Part shown: positions 52,769 to 61,714 of the stretch, in pieces
Layout: every line of letters begins with the position of its first letter
How positions within the stretch are numbered: the stretch's first letter is position 1
DNA from: Clostridium facile
GTDB taxonomy: Bacteria; Bacillota; Clostridia; Oscillospirales; Ruminococcaceae
NCBI RefSeq assembly: GCF_014297275.1
Contig: NZ_JACOQK010000001.1
Location: forward strand, 124,001-188,000
Reading direction: 5' to 3'
DNA: 64,000 nucleotides
The notes under the pieces: generated by a model
Told to the model about the DNA's origin: nothing
The model's input: the letters and a program-made list of their open reading frames with translations, nothing else
Database searches by the model: none
Program-made: the position numbers and the translations under genes

Positions 52769-53059
52769 CGCTTTATGATTTGGAAAAGGAGTTACGATAG
52801 AAAAATAGAATTAATAACCTATCCATGTGTCAAAAATAAGATATAGAGTGTAAGAAGATTATAAAACAATTATTATGTAAAAGTATTTACAAGATGATAT
52901 TTTGTTTGGTAATTGGGATAAAAATTTATATCAATAATGTTTTATTGATCTTTATCGATACAACATAATAAAAATTGAAGTATTTCTCCTTTACAAATAC
53001 AAAAGGTTCCGGTATATTTAAAGTGAAAAGCCAAATAAAACAGGAATGAGGTGTTAAAT
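52769..53059. other. AT-rich intergenic region upstream of glpK
   Basis: No ORF. The only recognisable element is the glpK promoter at 52990-53018. Confidence 0.55.
52990..53018 (+). promoter_or_regulatory. Sigma-A promoter of glpK
   Basis: TTTACA (52990-52995), 17-bp spacer, TATATT (53013-53018), 42 bases before the TTG start. Confidence 0.65.
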
Positions 53060-54541
53060 TTGAATTATATTGTAGCGCTAGACCAGGGGACAACCAGCTC
53101 ACGCTGTATTATTTTTGACAAACAGTTACATGTTGTTGCAATGGCACAGAAGGAGTTCCCACAGATCTATCCAAAACCAGGTTGGGTGGAACAGGATCCA
53201 ACCGATATTTATATTTCTCAATATAATGTGATGATGGAAGCAATTTTAAAAAGTGGGATTTCTGCGGAAGAAATTGCCGGAATAGGGATTACAAATCAGC
53301 GGGAAACTACAATTGTATGGGATAAAGAAACGGGAAAGCCCATTTATAATGCGATTGTTTGGCAATGCAGAAGGACATCCGAAATCTGTGAAGTTTTAAA
53401 GCAAAGGGGATTGGAAGGCTACATCCAACAAAATACTGGTTTGATTATCGACGCCTATTTTTCTGGAACCAAAATAAAATGGATTTTAGACCATGTGGAA
53501 GGTGCGAGGGAAAAAGCCAGGCAGGGAAAATTACTGTTTGGTACAGTGGATACCTGGCTAGTGTGGAAACTAACCAACGGAAGGGTACATGTGACCGACC
53601 ATACCAATGCTTCCAGAACCATGCTGTACAATATTAAAAATTTAGAATGGGATGAAACTTTATTGCAGGCGCTGGATATTCCAGCTTGTATGCTGCCTGA
53701 GGTTGCCAGCAGCAGCCAGGTTTATGGCACAACCAATATTAACGGTGTACAAGTCCCCATCAGTGGAATGGCCGGAGACCAGCAGGCTGCTTTATTCGGA
53801 CAGGCTTGTTTTCAAAAAGGAGAGGCAAAAAACACCTATGGTACAGGGTGTTTTGCCTTAATGAACATTGGTGAAACCATGGCGGTGAGCAAGCAAGGGC
53901 TGATTACTACTTTGGCAGCTAGTGTAGGAAATCATATTACTTACGCCATGGAAGGTAGTGTCTTTGTAGGTGGTGCGGTTATCCAATGGCTACGGGATGA
54001 ATTAAAATTACTACAAAATTCCGCCCAATCCGAGGAAATGGCAGCCAAAGTTTCTGATAACGGTGGTGTCTATATAGTTCCAGCATTTACTGGAATGGGT
54101 GCCCCTTATTGGGATATGTATGCCAGGGGAAGTATTTTTGGCTTGACAAGGGGAGCCAATCAAAACCATTTAGTCCGTGCTTGTTTGGAAAGTATTGCGT
54201 ACCAGACAAAAGATGTGATTGATGCTATGGCAGCAGATACAGGGATTCCAGTAACTTCCTTAAAGGTGGATGGCGGGGCAAGTGCTAACCAGTTTTTGAT
54301 GCAGTTCCAATCCGATATTTTAGGCGTTCCATTATATCGTCCAGCGATTAGCGAAACGACGGCATTGGGAGCTGCTTATTTGGCAGGGCTTTCCACAGGA
54401 TTTTGGCATGACTTCGATGAAATTCGGGACTGCTGGTCGTTGGGAAATTCCTATGCTCCGCAAATGGACCAGCATCAATCCCGTAAGCTGGTCGCACATT
54501 GGCATAAGGCAGTAGAATGTACTAGAAATTTTATTGTTTAA
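53060..54541 (+). CDS. glpK: Glycerol kinase
   Basis: 493 residues, family length about 500. Phosphorylates glycerol to sn-glycerol-3-phosphate. ALDQGTTSSRCI (about 6-17) is the phosphate-1 motif, WVEQDP and TNQRETT glycerol-site motifs, DTWLVWKLTNG, VAGDQQAALFG-like (MAGDQQAALFGQ), GTGCFALMN and the DGGAS...NQFLMQFQ ATP-site motif. TTG at 53060 is chosen because GAGGTG lies 6 bases upstream and glycerol kinases begin M-x-x-YI; an in-frame GTG is at 53051 inside the Shine-Dalgarno. No glpF or glpD is adjacent. Confidence 0.96.
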   Translation: MNYIVALDQGTTSSRCIIFDKQLHVVAMAQKEFPQIYPKPGWVEQDPTDIYISQYNVMMEAILKSGISAEEIAGIGITNQRETTIVWDKETGKPIYNAIVWQCRRTSEICEVLKQRGLEGYIQQNTGLIIDAYFSGTKIKWILDHVEGAREKARQGKLLFGTVDTWLVWKLTNGRVHVTDHTNASRTMLYNIKNLEWDETLLQALDIPACMLPEVASSSQVYGTTNINGVQVPISGMAGDQQAALFGQACFQKGEAKNTYGTGCFALMNIGETMAVSKQGLITTLAASVGNHITYAMEGSVFVGGAVIQWLRDELKLLQNSAQSEEMAAKVSDNGGVYIVPAFTGMGAPYWDMYARGSIFGLTRGANQNHLVRACLESIAYQTKDVIDAMAADTGIPVTSLKVDGGASANQFLMQFQSDILGVPLYRPAISETTALGAAYLAGLSTGFWHDFDEIRDCWSLGNSYAPQMDQHQSRKLVAHWHKAVECTRNFIV

Positions 54542-54558
54542 GAACAGGAGAATAACAT

Positions 54559-54714
54559 ATGCCTTTTTTAATTGCAGTGATTGCTATTATTGTTTTAGTT
54601 GTTTGCGCTTTATTGTATTTTGTGATACGCAAGGCGGTAAAAGATGGATTTGTAGCAGGATATTGTAAAATACACCGGTTAAACCCCCATCAATTTGACA
54701 ATGAAGATGACTGA
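54559..54714 (+). CDS. Small single-helix membrane protein (51 residues)
   Basis: MPFLIAVIAIIVLVVCALLY forms a membrane helix of about 22 residues, followed by a basic and polar tail (AVKDGFVAGYCKIHRLNPHQ). AGGAG ends 8 bases before the ATG. It is 17 bases after glpK, on the same strand, and probably on the same transcript. Family not recognised; the tail would face the cytoplasm if the basic end stays in. Confidence 0.65.
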   Translation: MPFLIAVIAIIVLVVCALLYFVIRKAVKDGFVAGYCKIHRLNPHQFDNEDD

Positions 54715-54829
54715 ATTATTTTAATATAAGATAAAAAAATTAATAAATTGTTTTTAGTTTCGTCTAGTTTCTTATGGTACACTAGAAGTAATTAAAAATA
54801 ATCCTAATATTCCATCGAGGTAAATGATC

Positions 54830-55480
54830 ATGTCTGCTAGCTGTAAACCAATGAAACACTATACATTAGGGGAAGAAATCGCCAATGCGGTTTCCCATGG
54901 ATTAGGGGCGTTACTTGCCATTGCGGGCTGTGTTGTGCTGATTGTGTTTTCTGCATTAAACCATAGCCCTTTAAAAGTGGTTACTTCCAGTATTTTTGGC
55001 GCCAGCTTAATCCTTATGTTTGGCATGTCTACGATGTATCACGCACTTAGCAACCAAAAGGCTAAGGCTGTTTTTCGTATTTTTGACCACAATGCCATAT
55101 TCCTATTAATTGCTGGTACTTATACTCCTTTGACGTTAGTTGCGTTACGAGGATGGCTTGGATGGACCATCTTTGGAGTAGTATGGGCAGCTACTATTTT
55201 GGGGATTGTACTCAACTCCATCAATATGGAACGGTTTAAAAAATTTTCTATGGTGTGCTATCTGGTAACAGGTTGGTGCATTATTGTAGCGATTGTTCCT
55301 TTGGTACAGCATCTGGACTTGGTTGACCTGGTCTTTTTATTGGCTGGTGGTGTTGCCTATACGGTGGGGATTTTATTTTACCGTTTAAAATCCATCCAAT
55401 ATATGCATTCTATTTGGCATCTGTTTGTATTGGCAGGGGCTATTTTCCACTATTTTTGTGTGTTAAACGTTATGCAATAA
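54830..55480 (+). CDS. Hemolysin III/TrhA-family (PAQR-like) membrane protein
   Basis: 216 residues with seven membrane helices. Conserved features of the family: N-terminal GEEIANAVSHG (H near 24), MSTMYHALSN with H near 71, FDHNAIFLLIAGTYTP with D and H, and the C-terminal HSIWHLFVLAGAIFHYF with two His. These form the putative zinc site of PAQR proteins. The name hemolysin is historical. ATG at 54830 has GAGG 9 bases upstream and is preferred to the ATG at 54824. Confidence 0.93.
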   Translation: MSASCKPMKHYTLGEEIANAVSHGLGALLAIAGCVVLIVFSALNHSPLKVVTSSIFGASLILMFGMSTMYHALSNQKAKAVFRIFDHNAIFLLIAGTYTPLTLVALRGWLGWTIFGVVWAATILGIVLNSINMERFKKFSMVCYLVTGWCIIVAIVPLVQHLDLVDLVFLLAGGVAYTVGILFYRLKSIQYMHSIWHLFVLAGAIFHYFCVLNVMQ

Positions 55481-55519
55481 TATGATAAAATTACAATAGT
55501 ATAAAAGGAGTGGGACGGA

Positions 55520-55903
55520 ATGAACCGTACAGAGATTAACACAAAAAACGCACCAGAAGCATTGGGACCATATTCCCAGGCAATCCGGATAGGGGATTTG
55601 ATTTTTACTTCGGGTCAAATTCCAATTGACCCAGCCACCAATACACTGGTTTCCGGAGGAATAGTCGAACAGGCTACCCAATCTTTGCGGAATCTACAGG
55701 CAGTATTAACAGAAGCCGGAAGTTCTTTATCTGATGCGGTGAAAGTAACGGTGTTTGTAAAAAATATGGATGATTTTGCAAAGTTAAATGAAGTATACGG
55801 CAGTTTCTTTACCGAGCCATATCCAGCACGTTCCTGTGTAGAAGTAGCTCGTCTTCCAAAAGATGTTTTGGTGGAAATTGAAATTGTAGCTTTGGCAAAA
55901 TAA
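55520..55903 (+). CDS. ridA: RidA-family enamine/imine deaminase
   Basis: 127 residues, family length. GPYSQAIRIGDLIFTSGQIPIDP (start of the fold), VTVFVKNMDDFAKLNEVY and the signature PARSCVEVARLPKDVLVEIE near 101-120 with the essential Arg105-equivalent. Trimeric cytoplasmic enzyme that clears reactive 2-aminoacrylate from PLP enzymes. AAAGGAG 7 bases before ATG. Ends at a strong terminator. Confidence 0.96.
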   Translation: MNRTEINTKNAPEALGPYSQAIRIGDLIFTSGQIPIDPATNTLVSGGIVEQATQSLRNLQAVLTEAGSSLSDAVKVTVFVKNMDDFAKLNEVYGSFFTEPYPARSCVEVARLPKDVLVEIEIVALAK

Positions 55904-55906
55904 AAT

Positions 55907-55940
55907 AAAAAACCTCAGTAGTGATTTACTGAGGTTTTTT
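55907..55940 (+). terminator. Terminator of ridA
   Basis: AAAAAACCTCAGTA / TACTGAGGTTTTTT stem with a 6-base loop. Confidence 0.9.
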
Positions 55941-56127
55941 ATATCATGGTAGCATGGTTTCCAGTTTTATCGGAGATTGGACAGAAGAAATTTTCTGATA
56001 AAATTCTCGAACATAAAGAAAAGAGAACTTGCTTTTATGGGAAACAGATTTACTCCATTTATGATTTATTTAACAGCAAATTCATTTTGCAAGCTATATA
56101 TACCATTAGTATAATAACTATTTTATT

Positions 56128-56171
56128 CTCCTTATCATACTTGTATATGCCAGCATGATAAGGAGTTTTTT
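56128..56171 (+). terminator. Orphan terminator-like hairpin
   Basis: CTCCTTATCAT (56128-56138) and ATGATAAGGAG (56155-56165) pair perfectly around 16 bases and are followed by six T. No gene ends just before it; ridA has its own terminator 190 bases upstream. Confidence 0.65.
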
Positions 56172-56337
56172 AAATACCTATTTGTATAATTGTCTACAAA
56201 TGGGTAGGCCATTGTTCCAAGGTCAATTTTCTGGTAATAAAAAATTGTTGTTAGTAACTATTTTATTTGCTGTTCTAAGCAAAGGTACTTTACAGAATAT
56301 TTCTAATTCATATAGTTTGCAGATTTTTGGAAATAAA

Positions 56338-56373
56338 AACGGGTATCTACTATTTATTTCGTAGATACCCGTT
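56338..56373 (-). terminator. Terminator of the DUF3006 gene
   Basis: AACGGGTATCTAC / GTAGATACCCGTT stem, 10-base loop, T-run on the minus strand. Confidence 0.85.
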
Positions 56374-56376
56374 TGT

Positions 56377-56541
56377 CTATTCTATGATGGTATATACAAA
56401 GTTTTCCCATAACAATCGGTTACCTTCATCTACTCCAAAAGGGAGCAGAGCCATAGCAACGGTATTTTCTACCCCATCATCTGAAAGCAAAACAGCATAA
56501 TCACCATTGATTTTTTGTACGGTATAATAAACAGGTCCCAT
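56377..56541 (-). CDS. DUF3006-family small protein (54 residues)
   Basis: Translated sequence opens MGPVYYTVQKINGDYAVLLS and ends FVYTIIE, with AVLLSDDG and a central LLPFGVDEGN. This is the DUF3006 pattern, small beta-rich proteins of unknown role. AAGGTGGGG precedes the ATG by 5 bases, and a strong terminator begins 4 bases after the stop. Together these support a real monocistronic gene. Confidence 0.75.
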   Translation of the reverse strand: MGPVYYTVQKINGDYAVLLSDDGVENTVAMALLPFGVDEGNRLLWENFVYTIIE

Positions 56542-56604
56542 ATTAGCCCCACCTTATCCTTGATTTTTAATATAGTATAACATGGGGTAGTAAAAAAAGC
56601 AATG

Positions 56605-58179
56605 TTACTGGTTGTTAATCTCAGCACAGTCCAGAACATTACGGCAAAGGAATGCGATTAATCCTGCCATTAAAATATTCCATACAGTTGAGATTCCCAA
56701 GACAACAGCAAAAACAGAGATGCCGGTATTTGCTAGGAAAAATCCAACAACCCCTCCTATAGCAAGGCCAGGAGCGATAATAATTAACAGAGCAAGGAAG
56801 TAGAATCCCAAGATAATAAATTTGTTTCCGGTGCTGCCCAATAAACGTTCTGTCAGGAAATTTCCCGCAATAAACAGTAATCCAAAGCCAATTCTGGCAA
56901 AGATACACACAATCACTTCGATAACAGGGAGTTGTACAACAACACCAATGATTGCGAACAGGAGGACTGCCTCAATAATAATTTTTTCAATCCCTTCCAA
57001 ACATACATAGAATAGTTTTTTAAATGGACTTTGAGGGACCATATAAACATAGGGCAGCGTCAATTCTCGCACCCAACGCCCTGTATGGGCGGAAAAGAAC
57101 TGCATATAAACTGAAAATATAAATATGGCAATAATCTCCTTCATAAAGAATGAGAAAACAATAGTAATGATAAAGAAGATAGTTGTCATGGTGTCAAATA
57201 AAAAAACACGGCCACGGCGTTTTTCGATTTTATGTTTGAAATAAAATGCGCTGGCTCCCCAACCTTTTGTTAAACCGGACTTTCCTACCTTTACATTTTT
57301 CGGAACCACATCCATTGTTTTGTTCTCTTTTTTTGCAGTAATCGCGCTAAAAGAAACCTCGGTTGCCTGTAGCACATCCTCATAAAAATCAGAATGAGTT
57401 TTTGTTAGGATGAATATTAGCAAGGCAACAAAAAGGAGAGTTCCACCAAATCCACATAAAACACTGATAAAGTCACCGGATAAACAGCCTACAATCGCAG
57501 CTTTGATCCAGCCACCTACTGGGAAAAATGCCAGTACAGGAGAATTAACTTGTGCAACGGCAACACCTAAAATATCGTCTGATTCGCTGAGAAGTGGGTA
57601 ACCAATATAAGCAATTGCCAGGACGCCAACGACAATAAAGATGGTTTTCAGGATGCGTTTCAGGGTTTCATTTCCACTGGTAAACGAATAAAGGATCATA
57701 GCACAGAGCTGGCCACAGAACATAATAATGGCGTATCCCAATAAAATCAGCAATACTCCTGGTAGTGTAATACCATAAATCTGATTCAGCCAGGAATACT
57801 GAAATAGAATAAAAAACCCTACAAATAGGGAAGTTCCCATCTGTTTTACCAGCCCATACAGCAAAATCTTTTTGCTGGAAATTGGAGTGGAAAACAATAA
57901 ATGGACGTCGGCCATAGAATAAAAACTTCCTCCAGAACTGAATCCATGCATAGCTGTAAATAAGAAAATAAACAGGTATACCAAAAATATAATGGCGTAT
58001 AGTTCCGTAATATTACGGTGGTCAAGGATTTCTGTAGGGTCAGAGACCATAGTAGAAACTACCATAAGGGCAAACATAGCTACTACAAACAAGACAAGAA
58101 CCAATTGCCCCGGCTTTTTTCGTAATTCTTTAATCCAGTTTTTAATTGTGGTAAATAGTAAGTATCTGAGGCTGGTCAT
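56605..58179 (-). CDS. ABC exporter membrane subunit (putative ABC-exporter family)
   Basis: 524 residues with about ten membrane helices. The N-terminal block (LRYLLFTTIKNWIKELRKKP, then TDPTEI-like loops) matches the putative ABC-exporter family of Firmicutes; no substrate-binding component. The start overlaps the ATPase stop by 4 bases (ATGA-type). Substrate unknown; peptide or drug export is a guess from family placement. Confidence 0.88.
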   Translation of the reverse strand: MTSLRYLLFTTIKNWIKELRKKPGQLVLVLFVVAMFALMVVSTMVSDPTEILDHRNITELYAIIFLVYLFIFLFTAMHGFSSGGSFYSMADVHLLFSTPISSKKILLYGLVKQMGTSLFVGFFILFQYSWLNQIYGITLPGVLLILLGYAIIMFCGQLCAMILYSFTSGNETLKRILKTIFIVVGVLAIAYIGYPLLSESDDILGVAVAQVNSPVLAFFPVGGWIKAAIVGCLSGDFISVLCGFGGTLLFVALLIFILTKTHSDFYEDVLQATEVSFSAITAKKENKTMDVVPKNVKVGKSGLTKGWGASAFYFKHKIEKRRGRVFLFDTMTTIFFIITIVFSFFMKEIIAIFIFSVYMQFFSAHTGRWVRELTLPYVYMVPQSPFKKLFYVCLEGIEKIIIEAVLLFAIIGVVVQLPVIEVIVCIFARIGFGLLFIAGNFLTERLLGSTGNKFIILGFYFLALLIIIAPGLAIGGVVGFFLANTGISVFAVVLGISTVWNILMAGLIAFLCRNVLDCAEINNQ

Positions 58180-58886
58180 TGATGTGCACCTCTTCCTTCC
58201 GTAATCGAGAAGAACAGGTCTTCCAAGGATTGATCCCCTTCTTCTGTTGGGGTATTGTATTTAGTTGCAGCAAAGCTTCCATTCATCATAATGTGTGCCA
58301 CATCCCAGTAATCCTCTACGCTGTCAATCATATGGGTGCTAATTAAAACAGAGCTTCCTTGACGTTTTAATTCCCAGAATACTTCTTTTAATTCTTTGAT
58401 TGCGTGAGGGTCAAGCCCAACCATAGGTTCGTCAAAAATAATCACCTTTGGTTTATGCAGCAAGGCACAGCAGATGCTTAGTTTTTGCTGCATCCCTTTG
58501 GAGAGCTCTTTTCCTAACTTTTGGCGTTTATCAGTCAATTCAAACCGCTGTAACAACTGCTCTATATCTTGTTGGTAGTTTTCCAACTGGTAGGCACGGG
58601 CGATAAATTCCAAATGCTCCTCTACGGTAAGCAAGTCATATACAGCTGGCATTTCTGGAACATAGCCTAGTAGTTTTTTTGCTTGTAATGATTTATTTGG
58701 GTAACCACAAATATTGATTTCCCCATGAAACCGCAACAATCCAGTAATACATTTAATAATAGTGGATTTACCAGCGCCATTTGGTCCCAGTAAAACCGCA
58801 ATTTCTCCGTCGTTTACCGAAAAATGGATTTGGTTGTTAGCGATTGTTTTTCCATAAGTTTTTGTTACGTTTTTTACTTCAAACAC
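58176..58886 (-). CDS. ABC transporter ATP-binding protein
   Basis: 236 residues. Walker A GPNGAGKST (about 34-42), signature LSKGMQQKLS (about 131-140), Walker B VIIFDEPMVGLD (about 150-161) and H-loop STHM. The signature Gly is kept although the usual SGGQ is SKGMQ, as is common in exporters of the Nat/YtrB/CcmA group. GTG start (58886) with GGGAGG 8 bases upstream. A small hairpin AAACCTC/GAGGTTT lies in the leader. Confidence 0.95.
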   Translation of the reverse strand: MFEVKNVTKTYGKTIANNQIHFSVNDGEIAVLLGPNGAGKSTIIKCITGLLRFHGEINICGYPNKSLQAKKLLGYVPEMPAVYDLLTVEEHLEFIARAYQLENYQQDIEQLLQRFELTDKRQKLGKELSKGMQQKLSICCALLHKPKVIIFDEPMVGLDPHAIKELKEVFWELKRQGSSVLISTHMIDSVEDYWDVAHIMMNGSFAATKYNTPTEEGDQSLEDLFFSITEGRGAHQ

Positions 58887-58928
58887 AGAGATAACCTCCC
58901 AAAACCTCTATTATTGAGGTTTGTATTA

Positions 58929-58978
58929 TTGTATTATGATTCTAGTACAAATATACAATAGGGAAGGTAGTTTGTCAA
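58929..58978 (-). promoter_or_regulatory. Promoter and YtrA-like operator of the ABC exporter operon
   Basis: Minus strand TTGACA (58978-58973), 17-bp spacer, TATATT (58955-58950). Just downstream, TTGTACTA-6-TAATACAA (58950-58929) is an inverted repeat with one mismatch, covering the transcription start. It resembles operators of YtrA-type GntR repressors, which commonly control ABC exporters. No GntR gene is in the window. Confidence 0.65.
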
Positions 58979-59080
58979 TAGGTTAAAACAATAAATTTTA
59001 TCTAGTAGCTTGTAAAATAAAAAATAATAGTAAGGAGAATAAAGTTCATAGCTTTTTTACGGATACTGTTTGTGGATAAC

Positions 59081-59109
59081 TTGTATTTAATTAGTAAAAA
59101 TAGTATAAT
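59081..59109 (+). promoter_or_regulatory. Sigma-A promoter of asnB
   Basis: TTGTAT (59081-59086), 17-bp spacer, TATAAT (59104-59109), leaving a leader of about 55 bases. Confidence 0.7.
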
Positions 59110-59168
59110 AAGAATTAATTTAGTTTTGTAGCCAGATTCTGGCTGAAGTGATATAGGAGGATTTGCCG

Positions 59169-61001
59169 ATGTGTGGCTTTGTAGGTTTTACAAACCGGAT
59201 TGACAATGCACAAGAGACATTGAATAAAATGATGGATCGGATTGTCCATCGTGGACCAGATTCTGGTGGTAGCTTTATTGATGATGGAATTGCGTTGGGA
59301 TTCCGCCGATTGAGTATTATCGACCTAGAGGGAGGCAGTCAGCCAATCTTTAATGAGGATAAAACAAAAGTATTGCTTTTTAACGGGGAGATTTATAATT
59401 ATCAGATACTCCGTGAAAAATTGGTGGCAGCAGGACATCAGTTTACTACCCACACCGACAGTGAAGTTTTGCTCCATTCCTATGAAGAATATGGTAGTTC
59501 ATTTGTAAAAGAACTAAGAGGGATGTTTGCCTTTGTTATTTGGGACCGTGAAAAGCAAGAATTGTTTGGCGCTAGGGATTTCTTTGGCATTAAGCCTTTA
59601 TACTATTCTCAAATGGGAGAAAGTTTTTTGTTTGGTTCCGAAATCAAAAGCTTTTTAGACCATCCCCATTTTCAAAAAGAATTGAACACCACAGCATTGG
59701 AAAATTACCTTTCTTTCCAGTATTCCCCTTGTGCAGAAACCTTTTTTAAAGGGGTTTATAAAATGCCACCAGCCCATTATTTCCTTTATAAAGATGGAAA
59801 GATGGAAATGACCCGTTATTGGATTCCGGATTTCCAGGCGGAAGAAGATAAGGATTTGGACTACTGGGTGGATGAAATTGAAAAGACATTTGATAATTCG
59901 GTAGAAGCCCATAAAATTAGCGATGTAGAAGTAGGATCATTTTTATCCAGCGGGGTGGACTCCAGCTATGTCGCTTGTTCCGCCAATGTGGACAAGACCT
60001 TTACAGTAGGCTTTGATAATGGAGAAAAATACAATGAGATCAGCTATGCTCAGGAATTATCCGAACAAATTCCAGTAAAAAACATCAGCCATGTGATCAC
60101 AGAAGAAGAGTTTTGGGGAACTTTCCCAAAAATCCAGTATCATATGGATGAGCCTTTGGCTGACCCAGCTGCTGCGGCACTGTTCTTTGTTTGTAAAGAG
60201 GCTTCTAAATACTTAAAAGTAGTGTTGTCCGGTGAAGGTGCGGATGAAATTTTTGGCGGGTATAATGTATATAAGGAACCCATTGATAAACGCTCCTATG
60301 ATAAACTGCCATTCTGGATTCGCCGTGCTATTAGTAAAGTAGCAGAGCTGCTCCCAGCACACCGTGGTTTGAACTTTTTGGTGCGCCGTGGCAAATACCT
60401 GGAAGAGCGCTTTATTGGTAACGCTTATATGTTTACCGAAAAAGAACGGAAAAAGCTGTTAAAAATCCATACGGATGCCCCTTCCCCAGCGGAAGTTTGC
60501 CGTCCATTTTATAATATTGTCAAGGATAAGGATGAAGTAACAAAAATGCAGTTCTTAGACCTGAACATGTGGATGGTGGGGGATATCCTACTAAAAGCAG
60601 ATAAAATGAGCATGGCAAACAGCTTGGAATTACGTGTACCATTTTTGGATAAAGAAGTAATGAAGCTAGCGCAGCGGATACCTACCAAATACCGTGTCAA
60701 TGAAACCAACACTAAATACGCTATGCGTTTGGCAGCGCTTCGCCGCATGCCAAAAAAATGGGCTGGTAAAAAGAAACTGGGATTCCCAGTACCAACCCGT
60801 GTTTGGCTAAAACAGGATAAATATTATCAACTGGTAAAAGAGAAATTTACTGGAGAAGTTGCCAATACCTATTTTGATACTGACCGCCTGGTAAAATTGC
60901 TAGACCAACATAAGGAAGGAAAAGCAGACAACAGCCGTAAAATCTGGACAGTTTATACTTTCCTGGTATGGTATGACCAATATTTTGCGGAAACAAAATA
61001 A
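59169..61001 (+). CDS. asnB: Asparagine synthase (glutamine-hydrolysing)
   Basis: 610 residues. N-terminal class II glutaminase domain (1-200) with catalytic Cys2 after the ATG, RGPD near 28-31, and NGEIYNY near 73-79. C-terminal AANH synthetase domain with the pyrophosphate loop SSGVDSS (about 263-269) and SGEGADEIFGGY near 355. The ATG at 59169 is required so that Cys is residue 2; AGGAGG is 9-14 bases upstream. The TTG at 59163 is not the start. Uses glutamine rather than ammonia, complementing asnA. Confidence 0.97.
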   Translation: MCGFVGFTNRIDNAQETLNKMMDRIVHRGPDSGGSFIDDGIALGFRRLSIIDLEGGSQPIFNEDKTKVLLFNGEIYNYQILREKLVAAGHQFTTHTDSEVLLHSYEEYGSSFVKELRGMFAFVIWDREKQELFGARDFFGIKPLYYSQMGESFLFGSEIKSFLDHPHFQKELNTTALENYLSFQYSPCAETFFKGVYKMPPAHYFLYKDGKMEMTRYWIPDFQAEEDKDLDYWVDEIEKTFDNSVEAHKISDVEVGSFLSSGVDSSYVACSANVDKTFTVGFDNGEKYNEISYAQELSEQIPVKNISHVITEEEFWGTFPKIQYHMDEPLADPAAAALFFVCKEASKYLKVVLSGEGADEIFGGYNVYKEPIDKRSYDKLPFWIRRAISKVAELLPAHRGLNFLVRRGKYLEERFIGNAYMFTEKERKKLLKIHTDAPSPAEVCRPFYNIVKDKDEVTKMQFLDLNMWMVGDILLKADKMSMANSLELRVPFLDKEVMKLAQRIPTKYRVNETNTKYAMRLAALRRMPKKWAGKKKLGFPVPTRVWLKQDKYYQLVKEKFTGEVANTYFDTDRLVKLLDQHKEGKADNSRKIWTVYTFLVWYDQYFAETK

Positions 61002-61033
61002 AATGTAAAAAAATTCATTGGATGATCATAGAC

Positions 61034-61062
61034 GAAAGGGCCCTATTTTGGGGCCTTTCTTA
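61034..61062 (+). terminator. Terminator after asnB
   Basis: GAAAGG-GCCC / GGGGC-CTTTC stem round TATTTT; short T tail. It lies in the leader of the next gene and may only weaken read-through. Confidence 0.6.
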
Positions 61063-61080
61063 ATAGAAAGGTTCTATTTT

Positions 61081-61650
61081 ATGAAAACACGATTAAACGC
61101 TTTGGGGATTGCTCATCAATTTATTACAGAGCATATAAAACCAGGGGATTTATGCGTTGACGCAACGATGGGACGTGGAAACGACACCGCTTTTTTGTGT
61201 GAACTGGTGGGGGAAACCGGAAAAGTAGTTGCTTTTGATGTACAGCAGGATGCGGTGGAAAGCACCAAATTGTTGTTAGAACAAAAGGGGTTATCCAAAC
61301 GTGCGGAACTTCATCTTGATAGTCATAGTAATATGGCAAATTATCTACAACCAGAAACAGTAAGCTGCATTACCTTTAATTTTGGGTGGCTACCTGGTGG
61401 AGACCATAAGATTTTTACTCAGCCGGAAACCAGTATTGCGGCAATCAATCAGGGGCTGGAATTGTTAAAGCCGGATGGAATCATGAGCCTGTGCATTTAC
61501 TATGGAAAGGATACCGGATTTGCGGAAAAGGATGCACTACTTGAATTTCTTCCTACAATTGATAGCCAAAAATATACGGTTATCATTAACAGTTTTGCCA
61601 ACCGCCCTAACTGTCCACCAATTCCTGTTATGATCTATAAGCGAACCTGA
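61081..61650 (+). CDS. Class I SAM-dependent methyltransferase, YtqB/MnmM-like
   Basis: 189 residues. Motif I CVDATMGRGNDTAFL (about 24-38), acidic loop VVAFDVQQDA (about 50-59), FNFGWLPGGDHKIFTQPETS (about 101-120), and GIMSLCIYYGKDTG. This is the YtqB group, shown in Bacillus to be MnmM, which methylates aminomethyl-uridine 34 of some tRNAs. The start at ATG 61081 has GAAAGG upstream; the frame extends 21 codons into the terminator region. Confidence 0.88.
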   Translation: MKTRLNALGIAHQFITEHIKPGDLCVDATMGRGNDTAFLCELVGETGKVVAFDVQQDAVESTKLLLEQKGLSKRAELHLDSHSNMANYLQPETVSCITFNFGWLPGGDHKIFTQPETSIAAINQGLELLKPDGIMSLCIYYGKDTGFAEKDALLEFLPTIDSQKYTVIINSFANRPNCPPIPVMIYKRT

Positions 61651-61714
61651 GGTTTAAACTACTGATTTCCGTACATAATAGTATTAGATTTGAGGAAGAA
61701 AGCGAGGGAACAAT

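Larger units (their letters stand above)
55941..56376. other. Gap between ridA and the DUF3006 gene
   Basis: Two short plus-strand frames (55946-56158 and 56155-56364) lack ribosome-binding sites and overlap hairpins, so I treat them as noncoding. The region carries the terminators at 56128-56171 and 56338-56373. Confidence 0.5.

Noticed and set aside
55946..56158. 70-residue plus-strand frame after ridA
   Set aside because: Start lies in the ridA terminator tail without a proper Shine-Dalgarno, and the stop falls inside another hairpin.
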